DNA of 64,000 nucleotides from positions 6,246,058 through 6,310,057 of the forward strand of contig OZ038388.1 of the NCBI GenBank assembly GCA_964036045.1, read 5' to 3'. The notes under the pieces were generated by a model that was not told the DNA's origin, searched no databases, and worked only from the letters and a program-made list of their open reading frames with translations. A program made the position numbers and the translations under genes. Below, piece after piece: positions 19,309 through 29,692 of the stretch. The DNA comes from Eutreptiella sp. 'Long Island Sound 2002' (Eukaryota > Euglenozoa > Euglenophyceae > Eutreptiales > Eutreptiaceae). Numbering within the stretch: the first letter of the stretch is position 1; every line of letters starts with the position of its first letter.

Positions 19309-21510
19309 ATGGCCACGGGGGTCCGAACCGGCTTCAGAACTGTCCAAGTGCAAATGGGCAGCATGGCCCACCCTATGAGTGAACCACCTTACCGAGCTCC
19401 ACAACATCTCAGTGGCGCATCTGGGTCCCAAGGAGATCCGGAACGCAGAAGGGCGGAAGAAAATAAAGGCCTTACCACCGAGGCCTTAGCAGCAAACGGT
19501 GGAGACAGCTTCAGTCACCTCCACAGACATGTAGCTGCCTCAGTATCCAGATCCAACTGTCCGGCTTCATCCTCAACAGCGATTGAAGGCCCTGAGGAGT
19601 ATGAGGAACTGAGGAAGAAGATGGATGAGTACACCGTACATGAGGAGTACTACAAATCCATTCGTGGGGAAGATGGAGAGGAGCCATTGGCTGTACATGG
19701 ATCCAGACCACGTACAGACCTAGGGTCCTACGCGCACTCGGGTCCACTGTCCGACAGAGCCGAGACTGCATCCCTGCCAAGACGACCAAGACCTGAGTAT
19801 CCAAGACCATGTTGTCCAACCCCAAGGGCTCCCGAAGTGGGCCCGACACGAGTCGAAGAACAACATCATCCAAGGCCAACCTACGGTGCCCTGGATCATA
19901 CGGCCGAGCTGTTGGCCAAACTCCTGTCTGGATCAGAAGATCCAGATGTGACGGCCCTATCGGAGGCCATTAAGGCTAAACTGGGTATTGCAGAACCCTT
20001 ACCCAAGCCAGAGTTGCCCTCTCTCTCTCCAGGACTGAGTACCCTGGCCGAAGATCTCAAGAGATCAAGGGTCTCAAGGCTGTTGCCTAAGGTCACCTGC
20101 CCCAGCCCCTTTCACCCCCGTGCCAGGACAGTGCCTATGGCTGATCTACAGGACGTGCCTGTCACAGAGATTGAGAGAAGAGGGCTGTCAGCCCTGGCAC
20201 CTCTTGCCGGCGTGTCGCCTTCAGGCCTAACTCCGGGGGGTGGGAAGACGGGCAGACCAATTGCCCAGGCGAACATCCAGCTGGAACTGCCGGAGTTCCA
20301 CCCCAAAAATCTGCCCGAATGGGCAGAAGAATTTGCAGAGTTCTTTTTGTTGACTGGCCAATCCCATGTGGATGTGGTCACCAAATGTTCACTGCTAAAA
20401 CGCTCATGCAAAAGGAAATTTTTGCAAAAACAGGTGAAACAGATTTTGAAAACCTGTTCTACCTGGGCAGAGGTACTCCTGAGGTTGGAGAAAACATTCC
20501 CAGTCTATGAGACTGACCTCAGCGTACGCACACAGATCGAGGAGCTACCTATGCTCCCTGAGTTCCCATCCGCTGCGCGAATTTCTGAATATGTGTGCGA
20601 CTTGGAGTACTTGTGTTCGAGGATGAGCGTGGGCTCCTACGGAGCCACTGAGCCCCACCTGTGGCTCATGAGTAAGATCCCCCGACGTACGTGGGATGAT
20701 TGCCGCTCCACCTCTGAGAGGAAGAGCAGGACCCACTCGTACGATGAACTGGTGGATCTCTTGATTGAGCTAGCTCTTGAGAGAGAGAATGACTCCCACA
20801 TGGAGAAATTCCTCAAGAAGTATTTGGGACGAGGTGGTACCCCTACCCCCGAACGTGGCGAAGGGAAAGGGCATAAAAATCCCACTAACACCAACCAGGG
20901 AGGTGGTAAAGGGAGGGGTAACCTACGTGCCATGAATGAGGTTAAACCTGATGCAGGTACACCCCCCCTGTTCTACTGCAGACCTGTCAATGACAAGGGG
21001 GGACCTTGTCATGCCTCTGAATGCGATCTCCGCAGTGGCTGTATGCTGCAGATGAAACGTCAGCAGCATACCAAGGATGGGAAAACTGTGACCCATCAGG
21101 ACCATTTCAGGTGTACCATCACCTGTGGTTACTGTGGCAAACGTCGTCACTATGAGGACGAATGCCAGATCAAGAAACGCGAGAGTGACAAACTCAAGCG
21201 TCAGGAAGCGGAACGCCAGAAGACCCAGACGCCCGCCAGAAATCCCCCGAATGGGGATAAAGGTGGTAAAGGAGGTGGCAAGGGGGGTGGCAAAACTGGA
21301 CCCCCTAACCCCCAGAGGCGCTCATCAGCGCCCGTTGCTACACCCACTCCTGCTGCTACACCCGCTCCTGCCGCAGGTGACCCCAAGAAACGCCCCCAAG
21401 GGGATAACGCTACCCCTGAGGGGAAGAATTCCAAGAAGAGGCGCTTGGCCTGGATGGCCAAGTCCCTCATGGCTGCAGGGGTGGATGTGAAGTTCCCTGA
21501 TGAGGAATAG
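19309..21510 (+). CDS. gag: Element A Gag
   Basis: 733-codon frame ending at TAG (21508-21510). The annotated ATG may not be the original start, because the sequence just upstream is a truncation junction and the first ~60 codons have no counterpart in element B. The middle part (LPEFHPKNLPEWAEEFAEF onward) matches B (LPEFTGKDLSEFAENFGRF) and is the capsid-like region. A canonical CCHC zinc knuckle, CGYCGKRRHYEDEC (C-x2-C-x4-H-x4-C), follows, then a Lys/Gly-rich basic tail (GGKGGGKGGGKTG). The stop is followed in the same frame by GGGSEEEDLVFWIL and the protease, so Gag-Pol is likely made by readthrough of UAG-GGG. Confidence 0.85.
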   Translation: MATGVRTGFRTVQVQMGSMAHPMSEPPYRAPQHLSGASGSQGDPERRRAEENKGLTTEALAANGGDSFSHLHRHVAASVSRSNCPASSSTAIEGPEEYEELRKKMDEYTVHEEYYKSIRGEDGEEPLAVHGSRPRTDLGSYAHSGPLSDRAETASLPRRPRPEYPRPCCPTPRAPEVGPTRVEEQHHPRPTYGALDHTAELLAKLLSGSEDPDVTALSEAIKAKLGIAEPLPKPELPSLSPGLSTLAEDLKRSRVSRLLPKVTCPSPFHPRARTVPMADLQDVPVTEIERRGLSALAPLAGVSPSGLTPGGGKTGRPIAQANIQLELPEFHPKNLPEWAEEFAEFFLLTGQSHVDVVTKCSLLKRSCKRKFLQKQVKQILKTCSTWAEVLLRLEKTFPVYETDLSVRTQIEELPMLPEFPSAARISEYVCDLEYLCSRMSVGSYGATEPHLWLMSKIPRRTWDDCRSTSERKSRTHSYDELVDLLIELALERENDSHMEKFLKKYLGRGGTPTPERGEGKGHKNPTNTNQGGGKGRGNLRAMNEVKPDAGTPPLFYCRPVNDKGGPCHASECDLRSGCMLQMKRQQHTKDGKTVTHQDHFRCTITCGYCGKRRHYEDECQIKKRESDKLKRQEAERQKTQTPARNPPNGDKGGKGGGKGGGKTGPPNPQRRSSAPVATPTPAATPAPAAGDPKKRPQGDNATPEGKNSKKRRLAWMAKSLMAAGVDVKFPDEE

Positions 21511-21534
21511 GGGGGCGGCTCCGAAGAGGAGGAC

Positions 21535-23109
21535 TTGGTTTTCTGGATCCTCATGAAAATCGGGGATCAGGTTCTTCGAGCGGTGCTTGATACCGGTGCA
21601 ACACTTTCCATAGTGGCCCGGCGCCTGCTTAAGACTTTCAAGAAAACTAAGACCGTGGCCATAAGAGTAGGGGATGGGCGTACCATCCATTCCTTGGGGG
21701 GGGTTGATGTGACTATATGTCTGGGCGACGAAACCGTGACCCAACACTGCAGAGTGCTGGACACTGACGCCTTTGACATCGTCATTGGCACCGACTTTCT
21801 ACGAAGAAACCCCCAGGTAAAAATGCTGTCCCTACAGCGTCCCTATTCTTTGCACTGCGGCTTTGGCAGTGGGCTATTCTCCGTACCTTTGGAGCTGTCA
21901 GGACGAAAAGAGTCTGGGCTGCGCTACGCAGCCAAGACGAACTATCGTACTGAAAACTACCAATTGGCCTGTCACGTTCTTGAAAATGGACTGGCGGCCC
22001 TTCAGGTAAACCTGGATGAGATCCAGGTTGAATTGTTTGCGAGCCAACAACAGCACATCATGCAGTTGTACTGCTCGAAACAACTGAACAATGCTTTCCG
22101 TTTCTTCTGGAAAGCAATGGGCCTAGCGTATGCTAACCCTCCCTTCTCCCTGCTCGCGAAGGTTCTAACCAAGATCGCTTATGAGGGAGGAAGGGTTGTT
22201 ATGTGCACCCCTGACTGGGGTTGCTCTGGTGAACATGCTTACTGGCGCCGTATGCTAGATCGAATGACCGTGGGAAGAGTGCAACTCCCCGACGGCCCCA
22301 TTGATGTGCCTGAGGACTCAGACACAGCTATGCAGGCCCCTGAGTGGGCCAGTTTCCTGTCCATCGTCGATGGATCTCTCAATCCTGTACCCCTGTGTGA
22401 CCTAGACCAGGTGCTACTGAAAGAGGTCATGGCCGAAAATCGTGGCCTGACCCTTTATGATCTCAAAAATCGATCTCCTGAGCACCTATCTGCCACACTT
22501 ACAGGGTGTGAGTCTCCCGATGCCTATCTGGAACCTGCAGCTGTAAAAGAGGATGCAGACGACCAACTGTCTGAGATCGCCAGCACTATTCCCTCTGTTG
22601 ATCCCGGCTGTGTTGACCTAAAACATAGTGCTTTCCTAGGCCAGCTGTTGCTAGAGGAGGTAGATCTAGAGTCAACCTCTGAACCCGCTTCCCCTGTCGG
22701 GAAGCCAGTGCTACACATGCAGCCTGTGCACACAGGTGAACCCGTGGCCCGGAGTGCTGATGCTCTGGCGCGGCCTGCTGCTAATAACATGCCATTGTCT
22801 GAGCATGACACTCAAGAACTCCGGCGGCTGTTGTACCTGAAGGCCGAAGGTATTGAGCGCCAAGAGCGGCTGCAATACCTCAGACAGACCTGGAAATCCT
22901 CCATCTGGTCTGAGGAGGACGATGAGTCCTATACGCTGCCTGTTCCTGAGATACCTCTAGTGTATTCTCTACACTATGGTGGGGCGATAGTACTGTGCCT
23001 GCCGAAACTGCTGATCGGCAGAAAAAGAAAGAACATGGAAAAAGCAACCTCCATGCTGAGGAGGATTTCCTTCAGAAACTCGAGAGTCTTAACCTTGACC
23101 CCCGCCTGA
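21535..23109 (+). pseudogene. pol: Element A pol, part 1: protease and Dam-like domain
   Basis: 524 codons in the gag frame. The aspartic protease has DTGATLSIV (residues 19-27). A region absent from ordinary gypsy Pol follows: ELFAS (166-170), ANPPFSLL (200-207) and CTPDWG about 30 residues later, which resembles the Dam-type adenine methyltransferase-like fold of DIRS retrotransposons, with an intact NPPF motif. A variable acidic linker leads toward RT. The frame ends at 23107-23109 inside the RT region. Comparison with B, where protease and RT share one frame, places a one-base loss between 22950 and ~23000. I saw no canonical -1 slippery heptamer there, so mutation is more likely than programmed frameshifting. 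Confidence 0.8.
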
Positions 23110-24440
23110 AGAAACTGCTGATAACCTATGAGGAGGTGTTCGGCGCCTTGCCGCCTCCCCTTTCTTGTAAAAAACTGGTCCAGATGGACCTGAAATTGAA
23201 ACCAGAATTTGAAAAGACGCGAGTGAGGCGTCGACCCTATCCCGCTCCACAGGAACAGGTTGAAGAAATCGAGCGCCAGATCCAAGAATGCATTGATGCT
23301 GGCGTCGTTGAAGAGTATAAACACGGGGACTATCCCCATCACTGCAGTCCCTGTTTCCTTGTTGCCAAACCAGGGTCGACTGCCCTACATCTTGTTGTAG
23401 ACTATGGTGAGGTCAACATGAAAACCCAGAACCACTCAGGGAGTATTCCTAACATGGAAAACACCCTGGAGCGTATTGCCAAATGCAGGTATAAGATCAA
23501 AATGGACAAACGCTCTGGTTTCTGGCAGGTGGACCTAACCGCCGCAGCTCAGGAGCTGTTGGCCTTTATAACCCCTAAGGGTCGTGTCTTCAAGTGGAAG
23601 GTTATGCCTTTCGGGGTGGCTAATGCCCCAGCGCTCTTCCAGGAGCTTATGAACAAAATTTTGTACATACTGAGGCGCAGGCCTCTAGTACAAGAGTTGA
23701 TTTCTCGGGGTGCAGAAATGGAGGCTCACATCGACGACGTGAGTTTGGGTACTAATACCAAAGAGGACCACGTCCTTCTCCTCCGTGAATTTTTCATTGT
23801 CTGTCAAGAAAACCATCTCCGAATCAAACTCGAAAAATGTGAGTTTATGAAGGAAGAGATGGAGTATTTGGGTTTCGACGTGGGGTATGGCTGGTGGAAA
23901 CCAGCCGCGTCTAAGATGCAGCCCCTACAGGACATGCAGATTCGCGATGACCCTAAGAAGGGTCTACACGATGTGAGGAGTTTTTTGGGCGCCTGTAATT
24001 TCTATCGGCGTCACATCCACAATTTTACTTACTCCTCTGCACCCCTCACTGACCTGATCAAGAAAACTACTCCCTGGATATGGACCTCCAGAGAGGAAGA
24101 GTGTTTCCAGGAGTTGAAGAAGAAGATTGCCTCCTCCAACTGCCTGGGAGTGCCCCGCCCTGAGGGCGAGATAGTCCTGATCACTGATGCCAGTGATGTA
24201 GGGGGGGGTGGTACGATCTACCAATGGCAAGAGCTTAACCCCGCTGAACTAACCCACTGCCATTATCGTACTACTGGACTGAACCGTGATGGTTCGTTGA
24301 AACATGATTATCCTACCAGTGAGTGGCGACTGGTACCACTAGGACACTGGAATTGGAAATGGAACCAAGCGCGTTCCAACTACAGCACCTATGACCAGGA
24401 ACTCCTGGCCGGTATGTTGGTGCTATCGTCAAAGTCCTGA
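22995..24440 (+). pseudogene. pol: Element A pol, part 2: reverse transcriptase and RNase H start
   Basis: 481 codons, frame shifted by -1 from part 1. RT domain: LVQMDLKLKPEF, RRRPYPAP, a palm motif MDKRSGFWQVDL, MPFGVANAPALFQ, and the catalytic box written HIDDV where most gypsy elements have Y/F-x-DD. RNase H begins at LITDASDVGGGG. The frame stops at TGA 24438-24440, where B has CGA (Arg) in otherwise similar sequence (LSSQARLLGSNP). The stop is thus a C-to-T change in a CG dinucleotide, and the frame continues beyond it. Confidence 0.85.
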
Positions 24441-26294
24441 CTCCTGGGATCTAACCCTATTGTCTGGCTGTGTGACCAGGAGCCTGTGAAGTCTTTTCAG
24501 AAGGGCCCACCACCAGAAAAAGCAAAGCTAAAACGGTGGTGGACTTACCTGAGCCAGTTCAGGCTGACAGTGCATCATATCCCCGGGATTAAGAATGAAC
24601 TGTCGGACTATATATCGCGCAACAACTTCGATGCGCTTATTGGTGAGAGCTCTGAGGCGCTTGCCAAAGAGGCTTTCCAGCGTATGGATGTCCAGCTTGA
24701 CCTGTCCATGCGCACTGCTGGAATCCTGGAGTGTTGGAGTCTAACCGACTATCAGTCAGAGTATGAAGAAATTCTCCAAACCCTCAGCACTGGTCTCAAA
24801 CCCCGTGTCATTGACGGGCACCAGTGGTATAAAAACAATCAGTACCTCTTCTACGAGGACCGAATTGTGGTGCCTGAGGCACGACTGGATTGGTGCCTAC
24901 AGTGGTCCCATCCCAGTTCTGGTCACACTGGCGCTAATCGCTCAGTGGACTTTTTCCGTGAGTGTTTCTACTCTAGTCTAACCCTGACTGAACTGAGGTC
25001 GCGTATGCAGACCATTGTGGATGCTTGTGGCTGTCATGCCAGCAAGCAGAGCGACAGTAGGGATAGGGGCCTGATCTCCAGCTTACCCATACGCTATTGT
25101 GCTAACTCTCTTCTCTACGTGGATTTCATCGACGCCCTACCACGCTTTGGCGGCTATGATAGTTGCCTCGTGGGCACCTGTGGTCTATCTCGCTTCACCC
25201 GTGTGTTCTCTTGCAATAAGAAAATCACAGGTGAGCAGACTGTGAAAATGTTGGTCGAACAATGGTTCGAACCCTATGGAGCACCTAAACAGGTGCACTC
25301 TGATGAGGATGTACGCATCCGCAGTGACACTGGGTGGTACAAACGAGTGCTAAATGCCCTCAACGTGGAGGTAACCACAGGTGTGCCCTATATCCACAGG
25401 TCTAACCCTCTCTGTGAGAGACAGAACCGTGTGGTGGAGCAAAACTTAAGAATCCTGATGAAACAGGAGCGCACCAAGGACTGGGTACGCCTAGTGCCCT
25501 GGGCAGTGCTGTCCATGAACTCACAGCGGAGCTCTTCTACGGGTTTCACCCCCGACAAACTGTTCCATGGAGGACGACCTGCTTGGTTCTTCAAAACCCC
25601 CTTTCCTGAGGACTTCAAGACCCCTGTGGGAGATTGGCTGGAACACAAGCAGTCTCTGGCTAACCAGGCTGGTACTAACCTGAGACACATTCGTGACCGT
25701 GAACAGATCCGACGGAACCGCCTACGGCGACCTGCCAGCTGCAAGGTTGGTGACCTTGTTTTGGTACACCATTCACGCCTACCCTCCTGGCCACGTAACT
25801 GCCTACAGGACCCTTACTTTGGACCCTATCGTATCATCAGGATAGATGGATCCAGGATCCATGTCAGGTGCAGTCCACGTCTAGGTGGTGAACTGCTGTG
25901 TGCACCTAAGCAGTTGAGGCACTATCACTCCCCTGACGACTTGTCTTGGGATGAGTGGCGCCTCAGCGACAGTGAGGTTGAGCGTATAGACCTAGAGAAC
26001 GCTGCCAGTCCAGAGGAGGCAGACAGACTCGAAGAGATGACTGCCGATGAGATGGCAGTCGATGGTTACTACGTGGTTGCAGGTATTGCCCGCCACGAGT
26101 ATAAACAGGGATGGAAATTCCTAACCCTGTGGGATGGCTATGGGTTATCTGAGGCGACCTGGGAACCTATGTCAGCCTTCATACAACCAGATGGGAGTAT
26201 CAACCCCATCTTCCGCACTTACCTCGTTGAGAACAACGAGGGGCAGCTCCTGACCCGTGCTGAGACTATGTCCCTGCGTATGAAGCGAAACTAA
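24441..26294 (+). pseudogene. pol: Element A pol, part 3: RNase H end, integrase, chromodomain
   Basis: Same frame as part 2 after the TGA, open to TAA at 26292-26294. It contains the RNase H tail and tether (SFQKGPPPEKAKLKRWW), then integrase: HPSSGH, a cysteine pair that is incomplete in this copy (CGCHAS where B has CPCRSC), catalytic Asp in LLYVDF and HSDEDVRI, and Glu in NPLCERQNR. A GPY/F-like module follows (DPYFGPYRIIRIDG). A C-terminal chromodomain has FLTLWDGYG and EATWEP. The element is unlikely to be active given three lesions in pol and no 5' LTR. Confidence 0.85.
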
Positions 26295-27293
26295 TCTCCC
26301 TGTGTCAGTCTACTGACAGGTGCAGTGAGCACTCTTCTGCAGACGTGCCTGTGTATGGGTGTAAGAGCAGTTGTCACAGTTGCCCCGCATTGCATCGCAG
26401 GACAGGACCGTTAGCCCCCCGTGACAACCACTCCCTGGCCGAATGCCATTGGTTTTTTTTCACAGACTACTGCTTACTGAGCACTGCACTGACCCTGTCT
26501 GTGCCCTGCAGACCCATGCCTATGGTTTCCAGCGTGAGCCAGGTGGCCGCTTATCAGAATTGCAGCCACCCAGCGAGTGTGTGCCTTGTTGACCATGTGT
26601 TGCATGGGTACTGCCCTAATGTAATGACCTTGGAGAGCCAACGAAGAACGGTGGCTTACTACACCAGGGGGGAATGACAAGCAAGGTGTTATGAGGCAAG
26701 GTGTGTCTTCCCTCCTTGGGGACAAGCGAGCCCACAGTTAGGACCCCTGACTGGTCCAGACCCATGGGGTTCTACCCTTCCTTACAGGGTTTACCATACC
26801 CCTATGTGTGCTATGTATGTCTGTGTGTGTCTCACTTCTCTCCCCAGCGTGGCTCCCGGAGACCGGGCTTCGCTGACGTCGGACCGAAGGTCCTAATCAG
26901 GTACTATTACCACTCCTATGGCGCCCAATTTCTGTGCTGGCGCCTATCCTTGGGGTAGGACGGCAAAAGCCCTACCTACTAGAGGGGAGGGGTGGTCAAG
27001 TGTGCTAAGGGCATACAAAACGCCCATTTTTGCTACAGGTCAAAAGCTAACGCACTCCCCTGCCCACGAGGAAAAGCACGCGGGACAGGAGACACCACTA
27101 CACTACACTCACTAACGCCAGCACCGGCCTTCCAAGGCAGGGTGAGCACTCATCACTTGCACTCAACTCCTGCCAGGCCTGCTGACCCTAACCCCTACAC
27201 ACGCTACTGGGTGCTGCTGTCGAAGATCACTCAGGTCCTAATGACCCTCCTGTGAAGAAGGCAAGAGAACACAGCGCTGCTAAGCAACTGTGG

Positions 27294-27332
27294 CCTAACA
27301 GGGGACGCCACAACGCGTTTCCCCTGCTAGGG
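27294..27332 (+). other. Conserved hairpin 1 in A 3' UTR
   Basis: CCTA..CAGGGGA / TCCCCTG..CTAGG can pair into a hairpin of about 11 bp. The B copy (48784-48822) is base-for-base the same. A cis-acting RNA role (export, packaging, 3'-end function) is inference. Confidence 0.5.
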
Positions 27333-27548
27333 CTTGGAGGGAAGGGGTGCTCTCGTTGCGTGCACACCGCAGATGTCGTTGAAGTCAGACTGCCCTCGCC
27401 AGTCCTGGCTGAGGCACAGTCATTTGATTTGTGATCAGCGCCCCTGTTTTGCGGGGGCAGAAAAATGGATAGCCGCCAAAGGCAGCTGCTGCGTGCACCA
27501 ATCACCCTGAACCTCTCCCACCTGTACAACAGAGGCAAATGAAGGGGT

Positions 27549-27706
27549 GTTTGCGGCAGAGGAACCAAGCCACACTCCACGTATTATACGCTTCTCAGTG
27601 TGACCTATAATACACTGTCCGCAAACACGCTGAAGGATCAGCTCCCCTGTCAAGCAAGCAAGCGTTAACAGACTCCTCAGGTTCTCTTAAAGAACGTACC
27701 GAGGAG
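27549..27706 (+). other. Conserved double hairpin in A 3' UTR
   Basis: Stem 1 is GTTTGCGG (27549-27556) with CCGCAAAC (27619-27626), enclosing AGTGT/ACACT and a GTATTATAC palindrome. Stem 2 is CTCCTC-GGT-TCT (27673 onward) with AGA-ACC-GAGGAG (to 27706). The corresponding B segment (49018-49176) keeps both stems, with only a few changes across ~210 bp, mostly outside the pairs. Confidence 0.55.
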
Positions 27707-28699
27707 CCCCTGGGTAACCTAAACAAGGTTTACCGTGCGCAATTCGCGTGGCCTACCCTTTAATGCATCATGTGCACGCAGGGAAGGGAGGCTTAACCAT
27801 ATCCACACTGACTCAACCAGGAGGTGAGCTCCTCCTGGGCTAACCTACCTTACTCACCATGCATCGTGTGAATGCCGAATGAAGCGGACACAAAACAAGC
27901 CTAAGCGTTTTAAGCAACCCTACTGTAACGCCACGGCCACACACGAACAAACGCTTTCTTTACTTACCTGTGAGTGGAAAACAAGGGTGAATTCGGGGTA
28001 CAGGCAAAGCGTCACAGCGTGTGAATGCCTCGATTAGGCACATGCATCGCGAGCACAGCGCATATTCTAACCCTACGTGCGCGCTGCGCGCTCCATTCGC
28101 ATCGCATACCTTTCATTCCTGTGCAGACCTGTGCAGACCACGAGGAGGAACACCCGACCCCCGGACGAACACAGCTTGACAACCCTAACGTTTTGACGAA
28201 ACAACCAACACGAACGCAATGCATGCGTGTGAGATGACACTGACATACCTGAGAGATGGGTTGTTGACCTGCTCTATGGTGTGGGTTGAATACGAAGACT
28301 TTTCTCTAAAGTTTATAAAAATTTCGATGCAACTGTGCAAAAATTTCCTTCAGAACTTTAAAAACTACGGCTCATACCTTCTTTTTCAAAAGACGTTTAC
28401 GCTTGCGCAACCCTTTTCTTGGAGTCCGCTTCCTTTGCGCTTGTCTGCGACGTTGAGTTATGTGTAAAAATGACGATTTCCCGCGTGGTTTCGTCGATTT
28501 TTAACGATTTCACTTGCTAAATCGCAACCCCTTCCGCTAAACCGCAGGAATCACTCCCTGCTGGTTACATTTTCTATTTTTTCCAGCTCCTGGAGGTTTA
28601 TGTCCTCCATTGGGAGTATTGCTCCGCCCTGGCCCTTGGTCAGGACGTATACTAAAACGCTGTTTATACAGCAATGGCCGTGCGGATTAGAGCGTTCTA

Positions 28700-28770
28700 C
28701 TGTACCCTAGTGGGCAAGCATATGTGCTCTAGGGAGGGAGTCCTGGGTTCAAACCCCACTACCCCCAAAT
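28700..28770 (+). ncRNA. tRNA-like/SINE-like segment
   Basis: A box-B-like GGGTTCAAACCCCAC (28745-28759) is preceded by CTAGTGGGCAAGC and followed by a T-run (28768-28776) that could serve as a pol III terminator. I could not fold a full cloverleaf. Its GTCCTGGGTTCAA core resembles the tRNA-like stretch in the B LTR. A degenerate tRNA or SINE head is the likely origin. Confidence 0.35.
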
Positions 28771-28993
28771 TTTTTTCAAAAGTTTTCGTCGCACGCCGGC
28801 GACTTTTGAGGAATGCCCCATCGAAGGGACATCATTCACGGTACATTACACTGTTTTTCAAGGGTACCTACAGTGTGATAGGCTTCTATGAAGTGATGAG
28901 GATGTTTTTGGTAAGTTTAGTGCATTTTCTGGGGTAATTTTGGGGATATTTGAGCCTTTTTCCTTGGTCCTACTAGCTTAGCTAACTAGTACT

Positions 28994-29002
28994 CCAGGGG
29001 GG
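28994..29002 (+). other. Element A polypurine tract
   Basis: The run AGGGGGG directly precedes AGTAAGAAAAGG, the same arrangement as AAGGGGGG before AGTAAGGAAAAG at B's 3' LTR (50449-50462). Confidence 0.65.
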
Positions 29003-29660
29003 AGTAAGAAAAGGTCACTGCCATGTCTTTCTTGGAGGGCTTGATCCAGGCCAAGCCCCCCTTAAAACCCTTTTGTTGATGCTGAGACAAACTTAAGTGT
29101 TTTTATCTCTCTTTTGTTGCCTAAAGTACACTTTCTCAAAGTAACTAGGGTTGTGACCCTAGCCCCCCATGAAGTTCACCCCTACCACTCAACTGAGCGG
29201 AGGTACCTTCCTGCATGGAGGACATACCGAAATAAGCAGGCATTTCATGCTTTAGGCCTTGGAGGTTAAGCCTAGTGGTCTCCCACCCCAAGAATCCTAT
29301 ACTCAATTGTTTCTACCACTTATTGTGGTCCTACTTTGTAACTGTTTCTGAATTCAGTTGCTTGGCCAAGTCATTTTCTGTGTGGTCCTGACATCTATGC
29401 CCCACATTCCTAACCAGCACCATTACACCCAAAAGAGTGCACATGAAGTGCCTAATGTAACCTCTGAGGCAAGAGTCAGACCAATTTTCATATAAAATAT
29501 TTTGTATTATCCATTTGTGATTGGATCTATGTGTATAAACCTGCTTTGTCTATCTGCAGCCGTTCTGTGTTACACTGGATTCCAAATGAATCATTGATTC
29601 GATCCACATCCTGTTCTTGCTCTACTTGCTGCTTTGGTTTGGGTTTTCAACTACAAAACC
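29003..29660 (+). repeat. Element A 3' LTR (end approximate)
   Basis: Starts AGTAAGAAAAGG right after the polypurine tract, like B's LTRs, but the body is quite different in sequence. A TGCCATGTC-type block and a terminal CTACAAAACCT are weak echoes of B. Without a second copy the right end cannot be fixed; 29650-29720 is plausible. Confidence 0.45.
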
Positions 29661-29692
29661 TGCAGGACATCATCAAAATATCTAGGGCATAA

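Larger units (their letters stand above)
26295..29002 (+). other. Element A 3' untranslated region
   Basis: 2.7 kb without credible coding. Blocks shared with B's 3' UTR: 26920-26960, 27240-27345 and 27545-27765. The last two are nearly identical between the elements. The rest has drifted. A tRNA-like segment lies near 28700-28770. Confidence 0.65.
19180..29660 (+). mobile_element. Element A: 5'-truncated, decayed Ty3/gypsy chromovirus
   Basis: Order: gag (19309-21510), pol in three pieces (21535-26294), a long 3' UTR with conserved hairpins (26295-29002), polypurine tract and 3' LTR (29003-~29660). No matching LTR lies upstream of gag; the diverged E1-type LTR abuts it instead, so the 5' end is lost. 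It is homologous over its whole length to element B, with moderate protein identity. Confidence 0.85.

Noticed and set aside
22975-23020. Programmed -1 frameshift in A pol
   Set aside because: No canonical slippery heptamer, and B reads this region in one frame.
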